DNA of 31,721 nt from Dunaliella salina (taxonomy: Eukaryota; Chlorophyta; Chlorophyceae; Chlamydomonadales; Dunaliellaceae). The stretch spans positions 202,987 to 234,707 of the forward strand of contig MU069848.1 in assembly GCA_002284615.2 (NCBI GenBank), written 5' to 3'. Each line of letters opens with the position of its first letter. Position 1 is the stretch's first letter. The notes below the pieces were generated by a model, which saw only the letters and a list, made by a program, of their open reading frames with translations, was not told the DNA's origin and searched no databases. Shown here piece by piece: positions 8,301 through 15,564 of this stretch. The position numbers were made by a program, and so were the translations under genes.

Positions 8301-8980
8301 GATCTTCCAAATCCTGCCACGCCAATGCGCACCCACCAGCACCTAGCATCAAACACTTGGAAAGAGAAATTCCAATCACTTTCCCCTGACATCCATACCT
8401 GCTCACACAAGTGCCCTCAAGCAAGAGCAGCCTTCCTTCCTGCCAAAAACAAGAAGATGTTCACACCTAAAATCAAGGACTGGAGATAAACCACATACTC
8501 AGATAGCAGTGTGATTAAACACCAAAATGATGACTCCCCACCCCTCCCTGGTTCAGGCTTGTACAAACCACAGGAAGCAACACTTCCCCATCATCCCAAC
8601 ATTTACAGCTGCACATGAAACCCGATGGTCACGGGCCCACTCACACCATCACCAGAGCAGAACTTGCACCCATTCTTGTGGCACTCCAACGGGAACAAAC
8701 TGACATTGCCTCTAATACTGCATCCTGCCTCTCCCAGATTTTAAAACAACGCGCATGAGGCACCGCCTGCGTGCAGAGATCATTCACACAATGTCTTTCA
8801 TATTGCAGCATTCCCCCCACCCTATCCATTTCTACAAAGGCAAAGCCCACCCTGGCAGGAGAGGCAAGGAGGGGGCAAATGCCTGTGCTTGCATGGCAGC
8901 CCTCACAGACACCTTAGACATTGTTCTTCCAGATACCCGGCACTTATCCTTATTTCTGCTGGTTGTCATTGAAGACCTCT
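8301..8980 (+). pseudogene. RLE-LINE copy L4: spacer and RNase H remnant
   Basis: After a spacer, KIKDWR followed by TTYSDSS (near 8475-8515) matches the L5 segment ADWRTWAYTDGSC that starts RNase H. Near 8640-8700 the frame TRAELAPILVAL keeps the glutamate that L5 has lost. The 8755-8994 frame includes HFYKGKAHPGRRGKEGAN, the decayed H-x-G-x-x-G-N-E-x-A-D motif. Stops and frameshifts separate the pieces, so the domain is dead. The direct succession of methyltransferase and RNase H with no polymerase between is the same as in L5. Confidence 0.6.
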
Positions 8981-9472
8981 TACGCACAAAATGATGGCAT
9001 GCACCACTCTCATCCCAATTCAATTCCTCACCAGCCTGAACGGCAAACTTAAAGTGCACCTGCACAAACAGCGTAGGCTTAGCTCTGCTCATACCTGTCG
9101 CCACCATCACAATAGATGGCAGAAGCTCAACTCTGCTCCGCAATTTGCTCCCCCAACCACCATTGTCAATCCAAGCTCACAGTCTTGTTTGTCGACTTGC
9201 TGACAAGGAGATCAGCATTCCTTCCGGAAAAATCTTAAGATTACCCTATAACATGCCTCCAGTTCCAACTATTTTCCCACTTCTGTAAGATGCACACTCT
9301 ATGGTGATGAAGATAACATTGATTGCATACTCCTCAGCTGTACCAACTCGGCATTGAGTGCGATGCACACCAACTGACACCATGCAGGCCTTAGTTGCTG
9401 TCTTGGTGCCCCCATTGAAGGCTGGTGTGGCTCATCCCTCATTGTTATGGAAGGCTGCAGTAATGAGAGACT
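8981..9472 (+). pseudogene. RLE-LINE copy L4: linker and zinc finger remnant
   Basis: Homologous to the L5 and L3 stretch between RNase H and nuclease. At 9295-9360 the finger reads LYGDEDNIDCILLSC (family form CPLC-x7-H-x4-C), so the second Cys and the His are altered. GWCGSSLIVMEGCSNERL at 9419-9474 equals the L3 GRYGSSLIGMDGCSNERL. The copy is interrupted after GTAATGAGAGACT (9460-9472), which is repeated at 12007-12019. Confidence 0.7.
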
Positions 9473-9515
9473 AGCTAAGCAGTCATGCTTTTTGACTGAG
9501 TGGCTTTTTTCATGT
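9473..9515 (+). mobile_element. left remnant of a short insertion with 13-bp target duplication
   Basis: GTAATGAGAGACT at 9460-9472 recurs perfectly at 12007-12019, bracketing this 43-bp segment, element 1 and 11996-12006. Because 11996-12006 reads CCTGTAATCCT, like the TTGTAACC tail of the L1-type LINE, I infer a short LINE-type insertion first, into which element 1 later inserted. The alternative is that the whole 2.5-kb unit moved together. Confidence 0.5.
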
Positions 9516-9520
9516 AAAAC

Positions 9521-9654
9521 GACCATTTCCATGCACCGCATTAGAACTGCGGTTCTTGTAGGCGAGTGAAAGTGTGACGCTCCCTTATTGCCGCTCTGCA
9601 ATAAGGATGCCCATCTTTTCCTTCTTGGGCATTAGACCTGTGTTGGCTTTATTT
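9521..9654 (+). repeat. element 1, repeat A1
   Basis: Left terminal repeat, matching A2 from ATGCACC onward to GGCTTTATTT. Stems 2 and 3 are intact (CCTTATTGC with GCAATAAGG; ATGCCC with GGGCAT). Stem 1 is partly lost because CAGTTCTA reads CATTTCCA here. It ends 7 bp before the gag start codon, so it must also form most of the gag 5' leader. Confidence 0.85.
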
Positions 9655-9661
9655 AAGAGTC

Positions 9662-10531
9662 ATGCCTGACAGAGATAATGCAGTCCGTCGCAGCTCTCGG
9701 CCCAGAGTTTGGGCTCGGGAGCAGGCTGCTGTCCCAGCCCCCGCCCTCGCGCCCCCGGCCGCTGGTCGAGGTCGCGGAGGGGCACAGGCTGCGAGCAGAG
9801 GCCGTGGTAGGGGCCGCGGCAGCGGACGCGCTGTTGCTCAGCCCGCGCCCACGAGTAGCGAGGAGGAGGAAGCCGAGCCTGGCATGGGCTTTGCCGATGC
9901 GGCAGATGAAGAGTTGGAGCAGAAGCTGGAACAGCAGCAGCAGCAGCAGCAGCGCCAGCCGCGCAGGAACAAGCGCAGTCGTCAGCAGCACAGCGACAAC
10001 AGCAGCAGCAGCAATGAGAGCGACAGCAGCAGCGACAGCGACGAAGATGAGTATGCCAACTTTCGTGAGAGGGCTCGCTCGCTGCTGCGCTCCTCCAGGT
10101 CCCGCATGGACAAGGAGGGGACTCAGAACATGCATCAAGACCTGCTTCAGCTGGCCACCTTTGCCCTGGCAGCATGCCCCCCCAAGCAAACCCAGCAGTA
10201 CAAAGCTTGGAAGCTGCTCAAGGAGGAGCTCAAGCTGCAAGGAGAGCTGCTGGCAGTAGCAGCCGAGAAAGGATGGGGTGCAGCAAGGGCAGCCAGGGGT
10301 CCCTCCTCTTCAAGGGATGGGTTCTCAAAGAAGGTCTCCAAGAATCTGGAGAAGTGGGAGCAGCAGCAGGCCAAAGCAGCAGCCCCCAAGCGTGGCAGCT
10401 CCAAGGGGAACATGCTGTGCTGGAAGTGCTGGATGCCCGGGCACACGATGAGCGAGTGCAACGCACGCACATCCCAAGAGGAGCACAGGGCCTACGCTGC
10501 GCAGAGGCTACCAGGCCCCCCTCGAGTGTGA
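9662..10531 (+). CDS. gag-like protein with CCHC zinc knuckle
   Basis: A 289-codon intact frame. Order: RG-rich stretch (residues 35-56, repeated R-G-R-G), acidic SSEEEEAE patch (65-72), poly-Gln (90-98), basic RRNKRSR (101-107), Ser/Asp/Glu-rich acidic run (111-130), a predicted helical core (131-235, with LLRSSRSRMD, HQDLLQLATFALA, AWKLLKEEL, AEKGWGAA), basic linker, and a zinc knuckle C253-x2-C256-x4-H261-x4-C266, ending GPPRV. This is a nucleocapsid-type architecture, expected to bind the element RNA. Gag2 at 23042 shares the core and knuckle closely while differing in the low-complexity parts, which points to selection on the core. The start is chosen because both copies begin MP just after the A repeat. 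It could instead be called ORF1p. There is no polymerase downstream. Confidence 0.8.
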   Translation: MPDRDNAVRRSSRPRVWAREQAAVPAPALAPPAAGRGRGGAQAASRGRGRGRGSGRAVAQPAPTSSEEEEAEPGMGFADAADEELEQKLEQQQQQQQRQPRRNKRSRQQHSDNSSSSNESDSSSDSDEDEYANFRERARSLLRSSRSRMDKEGTQNMHQDLLQLATFALAACPPKQTQQYKAWKLLKEELKLQGELLAVAAEKGWGAARAARGPSSSRDGFSKKVSKNLEKWEQQQAKAAAPKRGSSKGNMLCWKCWMPGHTMSECNARTSQEEHRAYAAQRLPGPPRV

Positions 10532-11489
10532 GTACCATGTGTGCGCATGCGCTTGCATGTGCAGCCTTGCTGGCAGTATGTGGCCTTGCTGGCTGTTGTC
10601 TTGGCCTTGCTGTGCCCCGAGTACTTGGATGTCACCGCTGACATGCCATGCATGAGCTTTGCTTCCTTCCTTAAAGTTGTGCTTCAGCAGGTGCCAAGGC
10701 TGGCTTGCTGCTTGCATGTTGCTCTTGCCGAGCCTGCTGCTTATAGATGGATGTCTTCTGCTGGCATGCCATCTGTGTTCCAGAAATGGTGCAAGGGCAG
10801 GTGCCTACGCTGGCACGCTGCCTACGCGCTTGTGCTCTTACTGAGCTGTTCCTGGATGGATGTCTTTTGCTGACATGCCATCTGTGACCCAAAGCGGTGC
10901 GAGGGCAGGTGCCTAGGCTGGCATGCTGCTCACGCTCTCGTGCTCTTGTTGAGCTGTGCTTGCTGCTGTGCTAGGCCTGCTGCTGTGCTAGGCTTGCTGC
11001 TGTGCTGGGCTTGCTGCCGNGCCCAGCTTGCTGCTGTGGTTGACTTGCTGCGTGTTCAGCTAGCTGCTCGTTTAGCTTGCTGCTGTGCTGGGCTTGCTGC
11101 CNCGTTCAGCTTGCTGCTGTGGTTNGCTTGCTGCTCGTCNAACTGGCTGTTCAGTTTAGCCGCTGCTATACTGGGCTTGCTGNCATGTTCAGCTTGCTGC
11201 TTTGATCAGCTTTCAGCTGTGTCCGCTGTGTTCAGCTTGCTGCTTTGATCAGCTTTCTGCTGTGTCTGCTGCGTTCAGCTTGCTGCTGCGTTCAGCTTGT
11301 TGCCGTGTTCAACTTGCTGTTGTGTCCAGCTTGCTGCTGTGTCCACCGTGTTCAGCTTGTTGCTGTGTTTGGCTTGTTGCCGTGCCCTGAAGCTTGCTGA
11401 GCTTTGCGGCCGCTCTGTTTTTGATGTGCCATGCAGACGAGACGTCTCCACTCCCTGTTGGGGCCTCGACTGGTGTTGGTCTTGGTGGA
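10532..11489 (+). repeat. element 1 conserved leader-like segment and minisatellite array
   Basis: Just after the gag stop, a segment with CTTGCATGTGCAGCCTTGCTGGCAG is nearly identical to element A (about 5220-5270, minus). CAGGTGCC-x-GGCTGGCA-type cores follow at about 10687, 10798 and 10908, and then a long run of TTGCTGCTGTG/CTTGCTGC units to about 11390. Open frames through the run give Cys/Leu-rich peptides and are repeat by-products. The segment lies where polymerase genes would sit in an autonomous element. Confidence 0.7.
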
Positions 11490-11514
11490 ACACGCCTCAC
11501 GAGCCGGAATAGAA
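11490..11514 (+). repeat. element 1, repeat B1
   Basis: 25-bp repeat identical to B2 at 11971-11995. It contains CGCCTCACGAGCCGG and ends in a purine-rich GGAATAGAA that directly abuts A2. In element A the matching sequence is CGCCTATCACAAGACGGA. Confidence 0.85.
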
Positions 11515-11515
11515 A

Positions 11516-11650
11516 TGACCAGTTCTATGCACCACATTAGAACTGCGGTTCTTGTAGGCGAGTGAAAGTGTGACGCTCCCTTATTGCCGCTCTGCAATAA
11601 GGATGCCCATCTTTTCCTTCTTGGGCATTAGACCTGTGTTGGCTTTATTT
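11516..11650 (+). repeat. element 1, repeat A2 with three stem-loops
   Basis: Stem 1: CAGTTCTA 11520-11527 with TAGAACTG 11538-11545. Stem 2: CCTTATTGC 11579-11587 with GCAATAAGG 11594-11602. Stem 3: ATGCCC 11603-11608 with GGGCAT 11623-11628, loop ATCTTTTCCTTCTT. Stems 2 and 3 abut each other. Each stem is perfect. Confidence 0.85.
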
Positions 11651-11995
11651 TCGGCTCTCGCCTGCCTTTGCTGGTTCCTGCAGATTTTGCAGTCTTGTAG
11701 CTTGCTGCCTTTTGCTTGCTCTAGACCTGCCTTTTGCATGCAGTAAACCTGCCTGCAGACTTCTTGGTTACGCAGCAGACCTGCCAGTTGCTCGCAGCAG
11801 ACTTGCTTGTTCAGGTTGTGCAGTTCAGCCTGTGTTTTTTGCAGCCCTGTTTCTGTGGTTTTTGGCCCTGCCTCAGTTTCTGTGGTTTTTTAGCTCTGCC
11901 TCTGAGCCAGTTTGTTTGGAGAGAGCCGGTGTGTTTGGCTCTTGCTGTGGTCTGCCCTCCCATGTAAGGCACACGCCTCACGAGCCGGAATAGAA
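11651..11995 (+). repeat. element 1 tail module and repeat B2
   Basis: A pyrimidine-rich non-coding tail (11651-11970) with GCAGAC-CTGCC and TTTCTGTGGTTTTT repeats, ending in GTCTGCCCTCCCATGTAAGG and then B2 (11971-11995). A matching tail is found in element A. The frames across it (93 and 77 codons) have no domain. Confidence 0.7.
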
Positions 11996-12254
11996 CCTGT
12001 AATCCTGTAATGAGAGACTCCAGGAACAAGGCATGCAAGCCCCTGAAAATATACCGTGTGACATTCCTGATTGGATATTCCCCCATTATACTGGCTCCTC
12101 AGCCAGCCACCAAAGCCGCTGGATGCTATCTTTGTGCGCTCTATACCAGGCCAACCAGTCTGCATGGATCCTTCCAAGGTCCCTGATCATGACAGGGGCA
12201 TCCACCTTGTTGAATTGAAAATTTGTCCGAACACCAACCCCTTCATCACTTTCA
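11996..12254 (+). pseudogene. RLE-LINE copy L4: nuclease domain, first part
   Basis: After an 11-bp CCTGTAATCCT remnant and the duplicated GTAATGAGAGACT (12007-12019), the LINE resumes with CCAGGAACAAGGCATGCAAGC, matching L3 6427-6450. It encodes IPDWIF, a DAIFVR-type strand (D of the P-D motif in a shifted frame) and HLVELKICPNTNPF (catalytic E-x-K). It is then split by the SINE at 12255. Confidence 0.75.
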
Positions 12255-12423
12255 CTTTGTGGTGGGAGCCTGGTGTGGTCTATTTGGATTGCATCCCCGA
12301 AAGGGACATGGAGGTCATGGGTTCAATTCTGTGGAGGTTCGATAAGGCAGGCCCAGTAACGGGTGCTAAGGTGGTTCCTCCCGTGATGCTTGGGGGCTAG
12401 TCCCGGTTGCGTAGCTTCTCCCT
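12255..12423 (+). mobile_element. tRNA-derived SINE, 169 bp, with 13-bp target duplication
   Basis: The insertion is flanked by perfect copies of TTCATCACTTTCA at 12242-12254 and 12424-12436. It contains an A-box-like TGGTCTATTTGG (12276-12287) and a B box GGTTCAATTCT (12320-12330), the internal RNA polymerase III promoter of tRNA genes. The 3' half includes TTCCTCCCGTGATGCTTGGGGGCTAG, shared with the two other copies in the window. It probably uses a LINE's enzymes in trans. It splits the L4 nuclease domain. Confidence 0.85.
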
Positions 12424-12436
12424 TTCATCACTTTCA

Positions 12437-12710
12437 AAGTGCCAAGTTGGAATGGGCAGCAGCTCAACACTTTCACACTCTAACCAGACTTAAATCCTGC
12501 AGCTCAAGAAATCCAAACAGGAATAACGAAGTGACCCTGCATATCATCTTAATTGGTGTGGCTGGCACTATTTACAGTGCGAACGCAATCAAACCTCTTA
12601 TGGACCTGGGCTTTATCAAGCAAAAAGCTAAATAACTTGCAACCAAATCATGCTATCTAAAAACTGACATTTATTATGAAAACCAGACATGCTCTGTTAT
12701 TTTCATGTGG
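12437..12710 (+). pseudogene. RLE-LINE copy L4: nuclease domain, second part
   Basis: Continues the L4 nuclease after the SINE: a Q/H-rich helix, NPNRNNEVTLHIILIGVAG (nearly identical to L3), LMDLGFIKQKAK, then stops and divergence. Homology fades at about 12708 and resumes near 13028 in the 3' UTR, so further DNA including the next SINE interrupts this end. Confidence 0.7.
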
Positions 12711-12851
12711 CAGTTGTTGTAAAGTGTAAATGGCCAAGGAATGATCTGTGTGAGTTTTTGATATCTCATCTGCAAAAATTAAGTATTCTTTATTTTCTCT
12801 TCCTTTCCTTTCTCGGTAACCAGCACATGACCTTAGCAGCTTGGTAGCAGA

Positions 12852-13010
12852 TCGGGAACCTGATGTGCTTCAGTTGTATCATTATCCCTGAATGGGTCGC
12901 GGAGGTCCGAATCTGTGGGGTTCCAATACGGTGTTTGCAAGGTTGTTCCTACCCATGATGCTTACGGGCTAGTTCTGCGTGCATAGCTTTCCCTTTTCCT
13001 TTACCTTGCA
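12852..13010 (+). mobile_element. second copy of the tRNA-derived SINE, diverged
   Basis: Shares GGGAACCTGATG, CATTATCC, a degraded B box (GGTCCGAATCT at 12904-12914), CCAATACGG, GATGCTTACGGGCTAG and GCATAGCTTTCCCTTTTCCTTT with the copy at 25662-25822. I could not define target duplications, so the ends are approximate. Confidence 0.65.
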
Positions 13011-13027
13011 CACAAGGAAAAGGTCTG

Positions 13028-13300
13028 AATTCAGGGGGCTGTGGGGGGGGGGAGAAGGGGTTGCTGGGCGCGTGGAAGTGGACAGTCAAAGAAGGAGAGT
13101 TTGGGCGTCCAGAGCCATGGCAAGTAACCCTCCAGATCCCCATCAAATCTGTTTCTGGATCTCTCCTAGGCTAGCTGTGTCAAGTGTAGGTTTTGAGGGC
13201 CTTCTGGTGACCAGGCCTCTGACTTTCCAGTTAGGGGCTCTCCCCCTAATGCACGCGGCCTCTGGCTTGCGCAGACTACTCTTTATCATTTCCTTAGATC
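13028..13300 (+). mobile_element. RLE-LINE 3' end (probably L4)
   Basis: Encodes the family C-terminus MASNPPDPH then a stop (13117-13146), followed by the conserved 3' UTR (CTGTTTCTGGATCTCTCCTAGG, GTGTAGGTTTTGAGGGCCTTCTGGTGA) and the terminal hairpin GCACGCGGCCTCTGGCTTGCGC. The tail is reduced to a few CTTT units near 13275-13295. Confidence 0.7.
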
Positions 13301-13950
13301 CATGCCTGCGCAGGCAGGCCTGATATAATTATGTTTCTTTGATACCGCAAACGTCCAGGTGATCAGCTACAACTTGCTGTATGCTTTTAATTGATGCATC
13401 TGTAGCTGGAGTAAACCTCTGTGCTTCTCTTTGTGTCTGAACTGGTGAGGCTCTCTCTGACTCTCAGTTTCAGCACTGACTGTTGGGTCTTTCCTTCGTG
13501 CACACTGGTTGTGCCTAGCTTAAATTGTTTTCTTTCTTTGTTTCTACATTTGTTGCAGTGAGCCACGCAGGCTGTACAGAAGGAACCCTGGCCTGGCAAT
13601 AAATGAATGCTACCTTATGGAAGACAGGCAAGGCAACAGGCAAACAGCAACTCTTAAAAAAGCAGCAAGACCCTCACTGCGCCACTTGTCAAGCAATGTT
13701 GACGATGGATTCCCTCTTTGGTGCCGTGGCAGCCTCAATGCTCATTGACACCCCTTGACATCCGCCTCTGAATGACCTAGATGTTCTGCATATGCATGCT
13801 GGACGAATTTGAAAAGTCTGGCTTGTCAAGCAGCCCAAGTTTCTCTGAAATTCCCAAATGAGGTGGCCTCAGCTTAGGAGGTAGTGTATGCAGAGCGAGA
13901 GAAGTTTCAATTATGCTTGTACTTGCCTGTGCGCATGAGATTCTTCACTG
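13301..13950. other. unassigned non-coding stretch
   Basis: No gene recognised. A 70-codon minus-strand frame (13387-13599) has no motif. The segment 13440-13505 (CTCTCAGTTTCAGCACTGACTG, then CTTTCCTTCGTGCAC) has looser matches at 22582-22624 and 25845-25893 and may be an old dispersed repeat. Confidence 0.4.
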
Positions 13951-14050
13951 AAAGAAATGAAAAAAAAGAAAGGGGAAGGAAAAAGAAAGAAAAAATTTCG
14001 CAGGCATGGAAATCCTCCTTACATCAATTAAGGAAAAGGGGCCACGATGC
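13951..14050 (-). mobile_element. RLE-LINE 3' UTR stub, minus strand
   Basis: An A/G-rich tail (13951-13997) is followed by TCGCAGGCATGGAAATCCTCCTTACATCAATTAAGGAAAAGG, matching the L5 3' UTR at 14540-14590. Only the terminal part is present, as in the other stubs. Confidence 0.65.
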
Positions 14051-14514
14051 CAACGTGCAGAACCAGTGGTGTACAGATCATATGGCCCTCTACCAAGGAA
14101 TTCAAAATGAGTGAAGATCCTTCACTCCAAGTGTTTTGAACATGAGGTTATATATCCCTGGAACAAACATTCCTCCTACCGCAAGGTGCACCAGTTCCAA
14201 GTATGTGCGCGAAAACAAGTCTAGTTTGCTATTTAAAAATGGTGAAGCTCATCCAGCCATAGTGGGATGCCGCTGCAGCAGGAAAGTGCTTACCCCGTGC
14301 ATCTGAGGTATCGAGGTAGGAGTAAAATTCCTACCATTATTTCTAACATGACCCTGATCTATTTTCACATGGAACTGCAAAGACTAAAGCTACGTGCTTA
14401 GTAGGCAAGTCTGTCCATGCTTGGTCAATTCGACCTCTCATTGTGTATGCGCTCCTCCTCACTTCTTTACTCATATGTTTCATCTATTTGTGGCCTTCCT
14501 CATGCTTGAATGCA
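14051..14514. other. unassigned non-coding stretch
   Basis: No coding or repeat signal recognised. The right edge CTTGAATGCAC borders the L5 tail. Confidence 0.4.
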
Positions 14515-14588
14515 CGAAAAGAAAAGGAAAGAAAAGAAAAGAAAAATTGCGTAGACAGAGAAAGTCTCCTTACATCAATTAAGGAAAA

Positions 14589-14625
14589 GGAGACACATTG
14601 GCTCAAAAAGAGCCATGTGTCCCCT
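14589..14625 (-). other. 3' UTR hairpin of L5
   Basis: GGAGACACATTGGCTC (14589-14604) and GAGCCATGTGTCCCC (14610-14624) form a 15-bp stem around a 5-nt loop, with one bulged T and one G-U-type pair on one strand. L2 has a weaker form near 3705-3740. Hairpins near the 3' end are recognition sites for the reverse transcriptase in many LINEs. Confidence 0.65.
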
Positions 14626-14652
14626 CCATCACAAGGTATGAAAAAGAGAATG

Positions 14653-15564
14653 CTAGTGTGGGTCTGGAGGGTTACCAGAAGCACCTGGCTCTAGAACCTG
14701 GCTGTGGGAAGTATCCTTGTTTTCAATAGCGCGGCGTGCGGAGATAAATTTGTGGGCATATTGAACAGGAAGGGCATGAAGTTGTTGAGCAAGCTTTGTG
14801 GCACGCTGGTGATCCAAACCTAGATGTTTGAACTGCTTCAGGGTATGCTCAGTGTAAAAAGTTCCACCTACACCCAGGAGAATAGGGTGAATTGTAACAG
14901 CTTTAGCGTTAATAAGTTTACAAAGGTCTGCATGCTGCTGCTTTGCTGCGTTCAACTGATGCTCTGGCCTTGTGTCTTCACAGGATTTGATTTCTATTAG
15001 GTGCACATGGCGTTCATTTGCACGAAGTTCATGGGGTTGCCTCATGCGACTAGTTCTGATGGTCCTCCGTGAGGAGCTGCGCAAAGCGTGATGGGAATGG
15101 GTAGGAGAAACACCGCTAGAAGTATGTTTGGCATTAAGAGGGGTGATCAAAACAGCATCTGGTCGACTGGAGCTGAGTCTTTTCCTCCCTGGAAGGTTAC
15201 GAGGGAAGAAGTAAGCAGGTAAAGTTCTGTTTGAGGCATGTGTAGGGAGTTGGAGGTTGTGTTGAGCAGGCTTAAAATTGCTTCCTGTGTCTGTGTATAC
15301 TAGGCCTGCCCCTACAAGGCATTTGCTGAGGGCTTTTGTAATCATTCTGCCTGCAATGTTATGGCGTTCAGTTCTCATGTTGGAGATGATATGGTTTTGG
15401 CAGCCTGAGAGCATGTGTATTGCGCTGTCCAAATGATGGCAGCCTGGGAGGGGGAAAGATGGAACAGCTGACTCTTTGAAACGTACTGCATGTTTTTGGT
15501 TGTAGAGGGTGCCCGCGCGGTACTGCAGGATGGTGCGCTTCATGGGTACAGAGATGTTGGGCAT
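14653..15564 (-). CDS. zinc finger / PD-(D/E)XK nuclease of RLE-LINE L5
   Basis: A 303-codon frame. The finger region (residues 36-55, GCHHLDSAIHMLSGC) has H50 and C55, but the first Cys of the CPxC pair is replaced (SFPLPGC). The nuclease shows R-P-D136-A-V, then E191-I-K193 in HLIEIKSC, then a Q-rich helix (HQLNAAKQQH) and HPILLGVGGT. These are the P-D...(D/E)-x-K signature residues of RLE LINEs, expected to nick target DNA for priming. The frame ends GNPPDPH-stop. It overlaps the RNase H frame by 25 bp in another phase, so the two were probably one polypeptide before a frameshift near 15550. Of all copies it has the most complete catalytic set. Confidence 0.7.
   Translation of the reverse strand: MPNISVPMKRTILQYRAGTLYNQKHAVRFKESAVPSFPLPGCHHLDSAIHMLSGCQNHIISNMRTERHNIAGRMITKALSKCLVGAGLVYTDTGSNFKPAQHNLQLPTHASNRTLPAYFFPRNLPGRKRLSSSRPDAVLITPLNAKHTSSGVSPTHSHHALRSSSRRTIRTSRMRQPHELRANERHVHLIEIKSCEDTRPEHQLNAAKQQHADLCKLINAKAVTIHPILLGVGGTFYTEHTLKQFKHLGLDHQRATKLAQQLHALPVQYAHKFISARRAIENKDTSHSQVLEPGASGNPPDPH

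Larger units (their letters stand above)
9516..11995 (+). mobile_element. element 1: gag-only split-repeat retroelement
   Basis: The most complete copy of family 2. Layout: A1 (9521-9654), gag (9662-10531), minisatellite array (about 10540-11480), B1 (11490-11514), A2 (11516-11650), tail (11651-11970), B2 (11971-11995). B1 and B2 are identical over 25 bp. A1 and A2 are identical over about 120 bp and differ only at their first 15 bp or so. This within-element identity, against much larger differences between loci, shows the repeats were copied together at transposition. The order A1...B1-A2...B2 fits PAT/Ngaro/TOC-type elements. No reverse transcriptase, RNase H or tyrosine recombinase is present, so it needs a helper. 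Ambiguous bases occur at 11020-11183. Confidence 0.75.

Noticed and set aside
9662..10259. Overlapping Ala/Ser-rich and antisense frames over gag1 (up to 195 codons)
   Set aside because: Shadows of the gag1 frame in a GC-rich, low-complexity region. Only the frame with the zinc knuckle is conserved in element 3.
10940..11510. Cys/Leu-rich open frames of 60-100 codons
   Set aside because: They follow the TTGCTGCTGTG repeat in several phases and both strands, and include ambiguous bases.
9516..11650. Ordinary LTR retrotransposon or TR-GAG element with 135-bp LTRs
   Set aside because: A1 and A2 alone would fit, but B1/B2 duplication and the conserved tail after A2 in two loci are not explained by LTRs. 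Kept as the main alternative.
12255..12423. Functional tRNA gene
   Set aside because: Boxes A and B are recognisable but acceptor and anticodon stems do not form cleanly, and the element has target duplications and a non-tRNA 3' half.
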